A stretch of 64,000 nt of DNA from Macrotrachela quadricornifera (GCA_022393335.1 JAJEKB010021035.1:1118840-1182839); one strand, 5' to 3'. Positions 11,032-22,474 are shown, numbered from the stretch's first letter. Made by a program: numbers and translations. The notes: generated from the letters alone by a model not told the origin.

Positions 11032-12165
11032 ATGTCATTTTCAGGTCCCAGCGAATTTTATTTGGCGTGCCGTAATAACAAACTTGATAAAGCTAAGCAT
11101 ATGATCGTTCAGATGACTGCAAATCAAATTAATCGTTTAGAACAAACAAGAGAAGGACCAAGTACAGCATTACATGTTGCAGCTTATTATGGCCATTATA
11201 ATATTGTTAAATTATTGTTGGAATACCATGCCGATAAAACAATTAGAAATTTTATGCATCTCACAGCTAGTAGCGAAGCTAAAACCAGAGATATTAGCTG
11301 TTTGTTAAGAGCTCGAGAATTGACTGATGTTACATTAAATAACCGATTTAATCAGTTGCAAGCGGAAGTTGAATGGATTCCCAATGATAATAATATACAG
11401 AAAAAAGCAGAATATTGGCAGCAATGGATGAAAATCAATAGTCATAAAATGGAATATTCTATCCATGCAATCACTACTGATTATTTAGAGCAAAATGAAC
11501 AGCTGACAAATGATTCTGATTTTCGCGCACTTAAAAAGTTATTTCGGAAAGCAGCTGAGGAACATGATCCAAAATATATCGTAAAAGCTTACACATTAGA
11601 AAGCGACTTTTATCGATCTTTGAATGAAAATCTATCAGAGGTATCCACTCGTATTTTGAATGAAGGAGTTGTAGACAATGATTTACTTCAGCAATTTTGG
11701 AGTCGACATGGACCGATAGCTCATATTATTGCACAACATCCAAGTATGCATGAATATTCATTTACAGGTGATTGTTATCGTGGCATACAATTGACTAGGG
11801 AAGACTTTTTCAATTATAAAGTTGATAGAGTTATTATGAATAAAACCTTTATGTCGGCTTCCACAGACCAAGAAATAGTATTGAGTTGCATAGAGAACGG
11901 ATTTGATTCAATGGCTAGAAAGTTTCCAACTATATGTAAATATACAATCGTACATAAATGTTCAGCCTTCAATATCGCCAAATTATCACGGTATCCAAGA
12001 GAACAAGAAGTGCTAATTCCACCTTTTAACATGTTTGAAATTAAAAAAATTACATGGAAAATATTTAAATGGAAGACGAGTGACGGAACAACAAGAGAAA
12101 TAGAAGGAAGAGAAATGGAATTGAGAGAATGTAAAGAACAAACATCTGGCTGTCGGATAATGTAG
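11032..12165 (+). CDS. Ankyrin-repeat mono-ADP-ribosyltransferase (R-S-E type)
   Basis: 377 residues, one exon. I start at ATG 11032; the frame is open a little upstream without an ATG. Residues about 5-75 hold ankyrin repeats, the clearest being TALHVAAYYGHYNIVKLLLE. Residues about 150-360 form an ADP-ribosyltransferase domain with the R-S-E set of the arginine-specific/ecto-ART group: Arg in CYRGIQLT (about 250), the Ser motif in FMSAST (275-279), and EQE (324-326) matching the ExE catalytic loop. Such enzymes move ADP-ribose from NAD to protein. No signal peptide or membrane segment is visible, so a cytosolic role is likely. The protein ends CRIM, which has the form of a prenylation box. 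Bdelloid genomes carry many ART-domain genes (established for the group). All motifs are intact. Confidence 0.85.
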   Translation: MSFSGPSEFYLACRNNKLDKAKHMIVQMTANQINRLEQTREGPSTALHVAAYYGHYNIVKLLLEYHADKTIRNFMHLTASSEAKTRDISCLLRARELTDVTLNNRFNQLQAEVEWIPNDNNIQKKAEYWQQWMKINSHKMEYSIHAITTDYLEQNEQLTNDSDFRALKKLFRKAAEEHDPKYIVKAYTLESDFYRSLNENLSEVSTRILNEGVVDNDLLQQFWSRHGPIAHIIAQHPSMHEYSFTGDCYRGIQLTREDFFNYKVDRVIMNKTFMSASTDQEIVLSCIENGFDSMARKFPTICKYTIVHKCSAFNIAKLSRYPREQEVLIPPFNMFEIKKITWKIFKWKTSDGTTREIEGREMELRECKEQTSGCRIM

Positions 12166-13051
12166 AAAAAGCACGACGTGACATGAAAAATCTTTAGAAA
12201 CTAATGAATTTTTCCAAAATTTCCCTAATAAATAATTGGCTCCTTTATTAACGTTTAATAATGAACTAATATAATGTATAAGAAGCAATTTGCAAGTCTC
12301 ATTCTGAAATATAACTAAAAGATCTATACTCAATCTAATTCTTTTCGCAGATGTAAAAAACTTTATTGATATAATATGCTCCAAGGAAAAGTGTTATAGT
12401 CATGAGAGTTTTGCCGGTTTCGCTGCATAAAATTCTGTCTGCTCATACTGGTAGTTGGTAGAATTTATCTATAAAAGTTCTTTCAAGTGAAAGGAAGGTT
12501 ATATGAAATAAAATACGTTTGTGGGTGATCTTGTCGTTGACTTATTAAGAAAGAAAGAAACTAACTTTGAAGCATTCGGTGGTCGTCAAAGACCTCTTTT
12601 TAACAACGTTATTCCATAAATGTGCAATAACGCATACCGTGGACCAAATAAACCATTTGATGTTTCTCCAACCATTTCACTTCCACAACCAACTGCGATT
12701 TCAGCTCGTTGTTAAGATAAAATTTGAAACTTTTCATTAAGTTCAAACATAATAAATGATTGAATATTGACGTCAAGATGATGTTCAGTTAATTACCGCA
12801 GGGATACTACTAACGGCACTACTTCAAAATCTTTATAAAAAATATGAGCAGTTAATGAAACATAACACTTTCGAACTCCACTCGTCCATATGTTGGCAGT
12901 AAACGCAACAGCTGGTACACGTTGAAGTATATTCTAAAACAACGAATAACCAAGGGTGTCCTTTATACACAGAAAACTTTCGTGGCAAAAGTGCAAGTAT
13001 ATTTGCATAAAAAGTCACCTTTTTTTTCTTCTTGCTGTTTTTACTAACTAG
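12166..13051. other. Intergenic, nothing recognised
   Basis: The 3' flank of the ART gene holds AATAAATAATT at about 12226 as a possible polyadenylation signal. No other gene or repeat was recognised. Confidence 0.4.
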
Positions 13052-13600
13052 AGAACATATTTTGGTGGCAAGCAGGCGTTGGTGAGGTATGTAAAACCTC
13101 AAAAGGATTCGTACTCTCATGCCTTTATTCCCAAATTATGATCGTTTTACTCGATTTTTAGCTTATTTGAAGGTATTTGAAAAAAATCTGATGATGCATT
13201 TTCGACCTGAATTTTGTCCATAGATAGATCTCATCGGCACTAGATTGTTCTACAAATCTCAATCCGAGTGTTTGTTTCTTTCACAAGATAATAAAGTTTC
13301 AAGGCGGATCAGTTTTTTTCGAATGATTAATAAAATACAGGATTTTTTAAAATTCGATTATCTGAAGTAGGAGACATTTGTTTGGGCTGAGATTTGTAAA
13401 ACAATCTAGTGTCGATGAGACCTATCTATGAGCAAAATTTCAGGTGGAAAATGCCTCATCGGAATGTTTTCGAAATCCCTTGGAGTAAGCTAAAAATCGA
13501 ATAAAACTATCATAATTCGGGAATAAAGGTACGAGGGTATGAATCCTTTTGAGGTTTTTCATACCTCACCGAGGTCTATTTACCGCCAAAATATGGGTTC
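13052..13600. repeat. Foldback element, about 550 bp
   Basis: The left arm (13052-about 13290) begins GAACATATTTTGGTGGC. The right arm (about 13355-13600) in reverse begins GAACCCATATTTTGGCGG. Similarity continues through GGTGAGGTATG, a run ending in CCTTTTGAGG-like words, ATTATGAT...CTCGATTTTTAGCTTA, and CATAGATAGATCTCATCG. The spacer is under 100 bp. No ORF is conserved. It is a long-arm foldback or MITE, diverged by several substitutions and small gaps. Confidence 0.85.
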
Positions 13601-13718
13601 TAAACTGCTTGAACACATAAATATGTTCCCTCGTAAGAGCATCTAATGTTAGTCTCTATTCTCGCAATAAAGCAAAGGATCGTCTGTCAAAATAAAGTGT
13701 TCGACAAAATACTTTTCG

Positions 13719-15080
13719 TTACGTGAAAGTCTTGATGTTCGTAAATATTTCATCATTTAAATTAGAATAAGGAGAAAGATAAAGTTCTATATATTTATCG
13801 TTAGTATATGATATTCTTCCTATGATAGTCATCAACATATTTATAGTAGATATCATGTACACTAGTAGCAATAGTAAATCGACTAAGCAGTTCATATCGA
13901 GAATCAAATGTTTTTAACAAATTCATCAACCGTGGTTTCATAAATGCGGTAAATGATAATAAATTATCAATAATACAATCAATACTTGCCTTGTCCAACT
14001 GTTTTCTATGAATAGTCGGAACTGTTGTTGACACATCATCTGATACAATAGGTTTTCTTTTTATTTGAACTAATTGTGAATCATATATAGCAGAATAATA
14101 CCATGTGTTATGAAGAGATGTTGACGTAAATTTTTTGCTGATCCATTATATGTCATGTATACCTATCAAAATGAAAAATAAGTTATGTAATATTGAACTC
14201 AAATGATAGTTAGAACAAAAGAAGAACAAAAGTAAGTCAAACTGTTATTTATAAATATTTAATATCTGTTCAATTGAAGCAAGTTTACCCTTCTGAACGT
14301 TTCTGATTGGATTTTTAAAATAAGCCCATTTTTTCTTCCGTTTATCTAGATGCTTTATTTGATATTTAACAAGCATATATTTCATTGAAAAGAAAAATTA
14401 GAAACGAATGACAACACGTGTATCTCGAGACATATCTCACAGAAATATTTTTCAAATATTTAAAAACGAAGACTCTTCTATTGTTCAAACAATTTTCCAA
14501 ATTTCAATTATCATATTTGAACAAACACACTTCAATGAATTAATATCATGAAAATTTCCTAATATGTCAATCAGTTTCTATTCTTTTGAACAACAATCAA
14601 CGTGTGAAAAATGCTCATTCACGTAATAAATATAAATCCTTAAATTTTTCGATTGATTGTTGTCATAGAAGTAACAAACTCATCACTTACACATATGTCA
14701 ACAGAATTGATATAGTTTAGATAGACAGTAATTCAAGTTAAAGCTTCTTCAAATAAAAAAGTTATTTGTCATTCTTTTGTTATTAATAGCAATAACAATA
14801 ACTCCCCACCCCTACTTTCCAACACATTGGCATACAATTATTTCGCATGTTAAAGTTTTCAATTTATAGTATAGAATCGGCTCAAGATTATATATACTGG
14901 GTAATTGCTTATTGTCGCCATTAAATCTGCATGCACATATCCAAAAATAAGCAGTAATATTTTGACTGTTAAACTTCGGACATATTTTACAATTAGTCAC
15001 CTAAAACTTTTTTCGAATTTCTTCACTTTGTTCGCCAACCGAAAAAGCTACATCACCAGTAATGCCCATTACAACCATAA
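13719..15080 (-). pseudogene. hAT-type transposase relic with BED zinc finger
   Basis: Pieces on the minus strand line up as the start of a hAT transposase. At about 15060-14812 is a segment with EEIRKKF, a stop, then VTNCKICPKF, the Cys pair of a BED finger. From 14162, after a good TTTTGATAG acceptor, comes YNGSAKNLRQHLFITH, the His half of the finger. A frameshift follows. Then residues of the dimerisation region continue to 13801 (IIDNLLSFTAFMKPRLMNLL...FDSRYELLSR), matching the family pattern of a 'F..v..P.f..ll..l.p.Y..PSR' block. Further fragments reach 13719. Stops and frame changes show it is dead. The catalytic D/E core was not found. Confidence 0.5.
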
Positions 15081-16534
15081 CGAAATTACTTTCACTATTT
15101 CACTATTCAAATAGAGCTAATTTATATATAATTGCATTTGATTATAAAACAACAATATGAATAATTCAATAAAGATGAAGAATAATGCAAATTTCTTTCT
15201 CGTCTCTTTTGATGCAAACATCAAGAGAAAAGAAATGACAGAAACAGAAGAAAATCAAGTTGTTTTTTAGGTCATCTGTAAAATAACGAAAGAATATATT
15301 TCAGTGCACTTCTTATGTATGTCACATAGAAATATCTGCTGAACAGGTTCTAATTGAAAAGCAAAACGGTAGTTTTGAAATAACGGGTATGAAATCGATC
15401 GTAGTTATTATTCAATATTCAACAGTATTCACTAGTTCAATAATTACTCGATGTACATGTTCTTTCCTATTAGTCATATTTTCGTAGTCTTTAAGTAAAT
15501 TCACTCGATCTAATAATAACTAATGTTAATATATTTAATTTTACTCGTAAATCAATCATTTGATATTCAGATGATAATAAAAGAGTTCTTTAATAGCTTT
15601 TCTAGTTTGATCGATCATTATAGAAATCATTGATTATCATTGGATGAAATGAATTGCTGGATTGGACATTTTCCGTGTACGTTTCATGTTTTGATCCTTC
15701 ACTGACCAATATGACTAACATATGTATGGATTGAAACCTATTACAAAAATATTATCATGCTTTTGCATCCGCTCTATTCAATAATTTATTACGTCATATA
15801 TTTCTATTGCACGGCATATCTCAAGTAATTGACTAATAAATATTACTAGTAGTACACTTCGACCACGAAATTCATCATATAAATGTTTTTGTAGTCGAAT
15901 TAGTTTTCAATAAATAATAAAAGTTATCAATGAAAATAGATCATGAGTCCTTTTTTTTCTCTTTCTCTTTCTCTGTCATCATGCAATAGTAAATCATTGC
16001 TGAAATATATAGATAGCTATATTATAGATACAAGTGCACGAATGAAAAACAAGTAGTAGTATACCCTTTACCGTCTATAGATGTTTACCTCCGTTTGGAA
16101 AGGCATATAAAAATAGGAACTAATGACATGGAATTGGTGATCCTTGGACTTTATCAAAGAAAATCCAGCTGATCAACGTAGAATCTTTCGAACGACCGAA
16201 CATGTTATTTTCGTCGAAATGCTTTAGATACTTACAAATATGATACAATAAGCAAAAAAAGAGCTACTTCGGTTTTCATTTAAATGCACTTGAAAACACA
16301 AGCACACTCACCAATATGAGTGATACATTAATATTCTTGATAAATAAATATTGACATTACAGTGATTCCGATTAGAAAATTGGAATGAGCACACACAGCC
16401 CACAAGCATTTGAATGATATCAAAAGTGTTAAGCAAAGGCGGCTGTACTATTTCTCACCGATAAGCCTCGAAAAGAAACTAATTTTTAATCGTATCAGAC
16501 CCACTCAAAAATAATCAACGCAAAGGTAATAGAT
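15081..16534. other. Intergenic, AT-rich
   Basis: No gene or clear repeat was seen. A pyrimidine-rich run at about 15951-15980 (T8 then CTCTTTCTC words) is the only low-complexity tract of note. Confidence 0.4.
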
Positions 16535-16542
16535 TATATAAA
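16535..16542 (+). promoter_or_regulatory. TATA box of the gene at 16603
   Basis: TATATAAA followed by G, 61 bp ahead of the start codon, which leaves room for a start site about 25-30 bp downstream and a short leader. Confidence 0.55.
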
Positions 16543-16602
16543 GCTGTGTAATTTCAGAATATCGTTCTTCTACGAGACTATATCATTTTGTATATTAACA
16601 TC

Positions 16603-17442
16603 ATGCATATGTTAATTCCGTTCTACGTATTATTATCAATTTTATTAGTTGACGGAAAGAAAAATGATTGTGAATACACATCTCGTGAATATCAGATTGT
16701 TCTCAAACCAGAAATTCTCTCTGGGAAAAATTCTTTTCTTTATGGTGTTTCTCTTGTGATTGATGAACTTGCTGCAATTGAAGATGCTGGTTTTCTTGAT
16801 TTCAAGGTGAGCCGCTCATCACTTACAGTGAAGAATGTCACTTCAGCCAAGTTTTCTGCTGATCGTTCTGAAGACTTGATTATGAAGATCACAATGAAAT
16901 CTCGACAAAAGAAGCCAACTGAACCTGGCGATTTTGTTCTCAAATTTTCAAATCCAGATCCGAATCTTGCCTGTATGCCTTTAAAAATAGACGACTTATA
17001 CGCTGCCAATGCTGAAAGAAAATTTGAACTTGATTTTCATGCAGTTAATGGCAAAGTAATGACTAAAAGTGCTATGAGTTATTCAATCGATATGCCACCA
17101 AGTGTGAATTTCAGACAAACAGTTTCTGTCAATCTTTCATCCATATTTCTCAATTCAGCGGAAAAATTAAGTCAATCTGGCCGCACCATTATTGCACAAC
17201 CGGCTGGTCTGGCAACACAAGAAACAGCTGAATTTACTATGCGTATAGCCGGTGCTAAAATTAAAGGTGTTATCATACTACTTCAACGAGGTGATGTTCC
17301 CAGAGCCGAATTCTCCTTCCGACTCAAGGGTAATGATCTCGACAGAGATCTTTTAGTAACAGCTCAAAATTTGGCCAGTATAATGTCACGTTCACCATTG
17401 ATTGCTCTGTTTGCGGGAACAACGGACGAAGATACCGATTAG
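16603..17442 (+). CDS. Secreted protein of unknown function
   Basis: 279 residues, one exon. ATG 16603 is chosen; a second ATG lies two codons on. The N-terminus is a clear signal peptide (LIPFYVLLSILLVDG) with cleavage likely near residue 20. The mature part has few Cys (CEYTS near the start, LACMPL in the middle), alternating hydrophobic/polar stretches typical of beta-sandwich folds (FLDFKVSRSSLTVKNV; FELDFHAVNGKVM), NVT and NLS glycosylation sites, and an acidic tail (TTDEDTD). No membrane anchor, enzyme motif or family was recognised. A TATA box and polyadenylation signals frame it, so it looks like an intact expressed gene encoding an exported protein. Confidence 0.75.
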   Translation: MHMLIPFYVLLSILLVDGKKNDCEYTSREYQIVLKPEILSGKNSFLYGVSLVIDELAAIEDAGFLDFKVSRSSLTVKNVTSAKFSADRSEDLIMKITMKSRQKKPTEPGDFVLKFSNPDPNLACMPLKIDDLYAANAERKFELDFHAVNGKVMTKSAMSYSIDMPPSVNFRQTVSVNLSSIFLNSAEKLSQSGRTIIAQPAGLATQETAEFTMRIAGAKIKGVIILLQRGDVPRAEFSFRLKGNDLDRDLLVTAQNLASIMSRSPLIALFAGTTDEDTD

Positions 17443-17469
17443 ACTCCTTCTCCTTTCATCTATTTCTTG

Positions 17470-17495
17470 AATAAAAGTGGAAAATTCAGAATAAA
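17470..17495 (+). terminator. Polyadenylation signals of the secreted-protein gene
   Basis: AATAAA occurs at 17470 and again at 17490, 28 and 48 bp after the stop codon. Confidence 0.6.
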
Positions 17496-17664
17496 ATAAA
17501 GTACAAAATAACATAGTTATTTATTATTGAAGTGTGAGATTTTTAAAGCACGTGAACTATTTAACAAAAAAAAAAGGAAAAGTCCTTTTTTTTCTATCGT
17601 TTTGAATTAAAAAGGTTTCGTACGCACTCGTTTGCACTGAATCTTTTTTGGTCAGCGACACAAT

Positions 17665-17801
17665 GACTGTCGAGGGAAGCTCCAGAGGTTTTCAAACAGT
17701 GTAATCTCCACCTTGCATCTACAAGTCGATCTCATTTAGATATGAAACGCAACATGAAGATTAAACTGCTTGAATATCTCTGGAGCTTCCTTCATCAGTC
17801 G
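17665..17801. repeat. Short hairpin (137-bp inverted repeat)
   Basis: The left arm GACTGTCGAGGGAAGCTCCA... and the right arm, read in reverse (GACTGATGAAGGAAGCTCCA...), match over about 55 bp: GGAAGCTCCAGAG, TTCAA(A/G)CAGT, TAATCT-CA--TTGC. The loop is about 30 bp. It would fold as a long RNA hairpin and resembles a very short MITE. Confidence 0.8.
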
Positions 17802-18899
17802 GAAATAAAATTTAATTGCCAAGTAGTTTCTTGAATTAGTCTCCAACAAAGGGCAAATGAATTGATTTTATATAATAAAATAAGCTTACCCATATATGTC
17901 ATATGTGTGTCGACCTAAAAAGAGAAAATAAATATATTGATTTTCTCCAATGAAACTTACTCACGATTCTGATATAAAAGTGAATTTTAGATAATACATA
18001 AGCTAATATAGATTACATGATAAATATACTCACCAATTCCATGTTGAGGTCAATCTATAACAGATAATAAATTCAGTTGTTGAATACAATAAAATTACCT
18101 ATTATTTGTCAGATTTCGGAGAAAATATTGAGTTCGGCAGTCTTCTACGATACCTATAATTATATAGAATTAATCAATTAATTAGGATATTAATTTATCA
18201 AAAATGTGCTTACTTAATCATGTGCATTCAGATGCGTAGGATATCTTTCACAATATGACAACACATTTACAAAAGTACCTAATCTTAAAACATTCTCTAC
18301 ATAATGATAATTTTTCATGAACTCACTCGTATATACATAATTTGGTTGTATCGACAAGACAAAATGGTGAATGGATAGTGAACAAAAAGGTTCCGTAAGT
18401 TTTTAATGCGTCCTTAAGGGTACTAAGGGTCACTTTTCGACGGCTATCTTGGAGTACTATTAGTAAAATCTTGGCAGTTATCACAGGAATAGTACGTGCA
18501 ACTTTTTAAGACCTATCATACAGTACATCTCGTAACTAATTAAGACTATTTTATTGTGAAACCAATAAATTTTAAAGTCTATGTTTCAAAGATTGGATAC
18601 TTAGTACGGTACTTATTAATGTACGTGCTCAGTACAATTTTTAAGTATCCAGTATTTGTACTCATATTTAGTATACTGGTACTGACCTAATGTCTGCTAT
18701 GTTTGAATGCTATCTCTGTCTTCTTGTGAGCTATCTAAACATACTTCATACAAGGCTTATTCGAGTCAGCAGACTGTAGACAAAACAGGTATTTTACTGA
18801 ATTATCTTTTTAAGTGCCAAAAACTGAAAAAAGTTTTGAAGTTTTACTAGGAAATCCTCTAGAATTTCCGTACACCGTGTACTGAATTTTTGTTAATTT

Positions 18900-19250
18900 C
18901 GTATGTCTTGTACAAAACCGTTGACAGTTTCGTCGTACATCATCTCAAAGTTCCATTTAACTTCTACGAAGCTATTTGGAGTTTCCTATATATTTTGATA
19001 GTTCCAAAACGATTGTAAGAAATCAGTTACGGTTTCGTAAAACAACTAAAAGCTTCGTATATCTTATATGAAGCCATTAGCAACTGCGCCAATTATCTGA
19101 AAGTTCAGTACATATGTTACAAAACCGATGGTAGTTTCGTAGGGTATCTAAAGGTTACCTATAAATTCTAGGAAATCATTCATAGTTTCATAAAACATAT
19201 ACCGAATCATTGCTTCATTGACGAAGCTTTCGATCGATTCGTATAAGGTA
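18900..19250. repeat. Degenerate tandem repeat, about 60-bp unit
   Basis: A loose unit recurs about six times: ACAAAACCGTTGACAGTTTC, then GTA(A/C)A-CATCTAAAAG-TTC. Examples start near 18911, 19003, 19118 and 19168. Copies differ by many substitutions and small indels, so this is an old array. No coding potential. Confidence 0.55.
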
Positions 19251-21209
19251 TATATGTACGGCCTTATACTCTTATGTCACAAGTATTTTTATATTCCGTG
19301 CAATCTTGAGGTCCTATAGATACTCTCATGTTAGCTCTTGAGGATCTATCAGTACTTATACAACAGTCGTCGAGACTTTCCCTCTTATCCGGTATCTGAC
19401 AAGCAAACACTGAACATTATATATATATGTAGATTTTGATATGTTCTACTGGATTTCAATGGAGCATAGGATTCATCAGGCACCGCTTTTTCCTTCTTGG
19501 GTTATCAGGCGTCCTCTTTCATACGGCTTGAAGAACACTATATTTTGTTGTGTACTCAAAAAGTGAGTACACTCTAGAATCGGTCAGTGTGTCCGGCCGT
19601 CCGTATACACGATAACTCTTCACAATTACATTCGATTGAGCTGAAATTTTGTGCACAGAATTGTCTCATCAATATCTCGGTCGAGTTCGAAGATGAGAAG
19701 AATCCGACAAGAAATAGTTGAATTATCGAGAAAATTGTCATTATTCATCAGACCATCCCTGAGGGGGGGTACAGGAATTTTTTCGAAAAAAATTTTTTTC
19801 TCAGAACTACTATTTAAAATCTATATGAATCGATTCAGTTTTTAACGCTGATTCCGAATATGATATTAGTTTTGAATGAAATCGTAGTTTTCTAACGAAA
19901 CATTGTCTGAAGAAGGTCCCAAAATGCACAAAAACTCTATTCAGAAACGAAGTTGCTTAGATATGTCTTAGATGAACAATAGTTTTGGGATTTCCTAAAT
20001 GCCTGGTTTTGTAGCTAGTCGAAAGGACTATCGAAAGGTAAAAGCCCGAATCGATAGCTATTAATATTGGTGATTTATTATGAAAATACTGATGCTTGTA
20101 TCTATCATATATCTCTTATAAATTCATGAGGTTGCTTACAGTAGTAAACCTGTTAGACACAAACACAAATTCATTCGAAAATAACTCTTTTTACCAAGTT
20201 TTCAAAGATGAACACGAATATACACTGAAATTTCTGTGATTTTTAAAGATATTATATCACTCTGAGAGTAGAGTCAGTGATCATCGAATATGGGCACATA
20301 CTGCGTGACCTATGCTAGCTTAGCACGCCTATATTTTCTTCCAATTTAGTGATAAGGGATGTATTGTGATGAGATCTATGTCTTACAGAAACAAAGAAAT
20401 ACAGGGCCTAGTGCATCACGTGAGAAAATTCCAAATAACCCCTCTCGAAATATGGCATATCGCTGAGTTTACGCAGTTTTTGGCTTATAATACTTTTTTA
20501 TCCCATAACTTACTCCCTGAGTGTAATGAAATTATAGATTAAATTGTTTTCTATCCAATTGAGACCTTCTTTAACTGAAAGGGCCAAATCGTTCATGAGA
20601 CAAAGTTATTTTCTATTAATTTTTCGTAAGCCGGAGGGGTGTGTGTGCCTACTGTCTCCCTTATTTACGTCCTTAGATGGAACAGTGACCAATAAAAATG
20701 AAGTTATGAGAAAAATGGTTTTTCATAAAGACAATTTGTCATGATAATTTTGGCGTTCAAACATTCCATCATGACTCATCTGATTCATACACTTTTTGCA
20801 GTACACATAACGTTCGGATAAAATCCGAAGCTTTCGCATTTATTTTTATATTAGAAGAGAAAACTTTCTGAAAGCATACTCTTCCTAGTGAGACTACCAA
20901 GTCCAAATTTTTCGAGAAGTCGTTTTGCTTTTCTAGATTTCTTGATATTAAAAACATATGAAAAAACGTTATGGAATGATATTATTTGCAAAAATACTTT
21001 CCCTAGTGAATGCTATAAGATTGTAGAATTTTCGTTAATCTGTATCGGGCAAGGAAAAAGTTACCAATTAACTTGGTTTCGAAGCTGGTCGTTAACGGTA
21101 AATTACTTCCCCTATTTCAAAGCAGAACACGAGATCTGAGCTGTTTTTTTATGATTTTCGTTAGTAGAATTCATATATTTTAAAAACGTAACTGGATCCA
21201 TAGATATTT
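19251..21209. other. Intergenic; perfect 8-bp hairpin at 19550-19572
   Basis: GTGTACTC, 7-nt loop, GAGTACAC at 19550-19572 starts a segment (to about 19790) reading CGGTCAGTGTGTCCGG...GAGCTGAAATTTTGTGCAC, which has the look of an end of a dispersed repeat. Nothing coding was recognised up to 21209. Confidence 0.4.
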
Positions 21210-21815
21210 AACCACTTTATTAGAAATAGATTTTTTTACTGACTTTTTTATGCTGATTAGATGAGTGGACAACAAAAATAGCTTTGACTGCAGAAAAAAC
21301 CTGTTACTTGCATCTAAAATAGTGGAGATTTTGGTCGTTTTCTCAGGATATCTTAGAGGTGTCATATAAGCTATCACATTATCCAAGGCTCATATTTTGT
21401 CAAATGATAGAACAGCACTAGACCTAGTGCAACGTGCAAAGAATTTCTATTTTTATATGTACTGTGGACAAGATACACGATTTTTAAAGCTCGTAACTAT
21501 TACGCATTGATTATTAAAATAGTGGACGTGGGCAATATATTATGTAAAGGTTATGCTGCTTAGAAGGCTTTTATGTTGGTCAAACTACATTTGAAAAAGG
21601 AATTCTTTAGAGATTGCCTTATGTCTAGTGTTGCACTATAATTTCACAAAATATGAGCCTAAAATCATGTAATAACTCATGACACCTCTAAGATATTCTG
21701 AGAGAACGACCAAAATATCTACTATTTTTCGATGTGAGTGATAAGTTTTTTTCTGACCAAAGCGATTTTCTGCTGTCCACCCATCTAACCAGCATCAAAA
21801 AGCGAATAAAAAAAA
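21210..21815. repeat. Foldback element beside the methyltransferase exon
   Basis: The left arm (about 21210-21415) and right arm (about 21640-21815) are inverted copies: TTATGCTGATTAGATGAGTGGACA pairs with a right-arm GATGCTGGTTAGATGGGTGGACA-like run, and TTTGGTCGTT(T/C)TCTCAG(G/A)ATATCTTAGAGGTGTCAT is shared. The spacer is about 225 bp. It lies just 5' of the splice acceptor at 21899. Confidence 0.85.
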
Positions 21816-21899
21816 TTTGATGTGCTTTTATTGCTACTCGAAATTTCTTGAAATTACGAAATTAGCTTGTTTCTCCTTGATATTTCTCCTTGATTTTAG

Positions 21900-22474
21900 G
21901 AGTGGATCCATCTCAAGGCATGCTGGATGAATATAGAAAAACATTAGGTTCAAATGCGAATATCGAAACAGTATGTATGGATGCTGTTACATTTAGTCAA
22001 TCAATCCTGTATTCACCATATGATCGTATTTTCGCTAAACACGTGATTAATTTGTTATCACGTGAACAACGAATAGTTGCGTTGGCAGGTTTTTATAAAC
22101 AACTTGCGCCTAAGAATGGTAAACTATTGATAGTCCACAGTGGACATACAGGCGAAATTTATCCATTTGACGAACACACACGAAATATGTTTCGAAAAGC
22201 AAAAAATGTTGAAATATTGCTTGACGAATTAAAAGATGTAGGTTTTAAGCAAATTCGGCAGGAAACATTTACGTTTGAATTTCCTCCAAATAGTGTTAAA
22301 GCTGAAGATTGGATTCATATTATAGAAAATCGATTATGGACAGCATTTTCAAAAGAAAATATAAATGAACAACAAATGAAAAATTTAATTGATCATGTCA
22401 AGAAACAATATGAGAGTCCAAACAATTTTCAAACGGTAGATAAACAAACAATAGTAACATGTTCTGCAGAATAA
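21900..22474 (+). CDS. SAM-dependent methyltransferase, C-terminal part (5' exons missing)
   Basis: The exon begins after a TTGATTTTAG acceptor and reads VDPSQGMLDEYRK, the beta-2 Asp and following helix of a class I (Rossmann) methyltransferase; then PYDRIFAKHVINLL (motif IV/post-region) and FYKQLAPKNGKLLIVHSG (strand 5 region). The remaining helical tail ends VTCSAE. The glycine-rich motif I should lie in an upstream exon, but I see none in the 4 kb upstream, which is filled by a foldback element and repeats. The gene is therefore either 5'-truncated or has very distant exons. Substrate cannot be told; the overall form resembles small UbiE/type-11-like methyltransferases. No stop or frameshift is seen in this exon. 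Confidence 0.7.

Noticed and set aside
12013..12384. 123-codon minus-strand frame opposite the end of the ART gene
   Set aside because: It is antisense to clear coding sequence and its residues reflect the complement of that gene.
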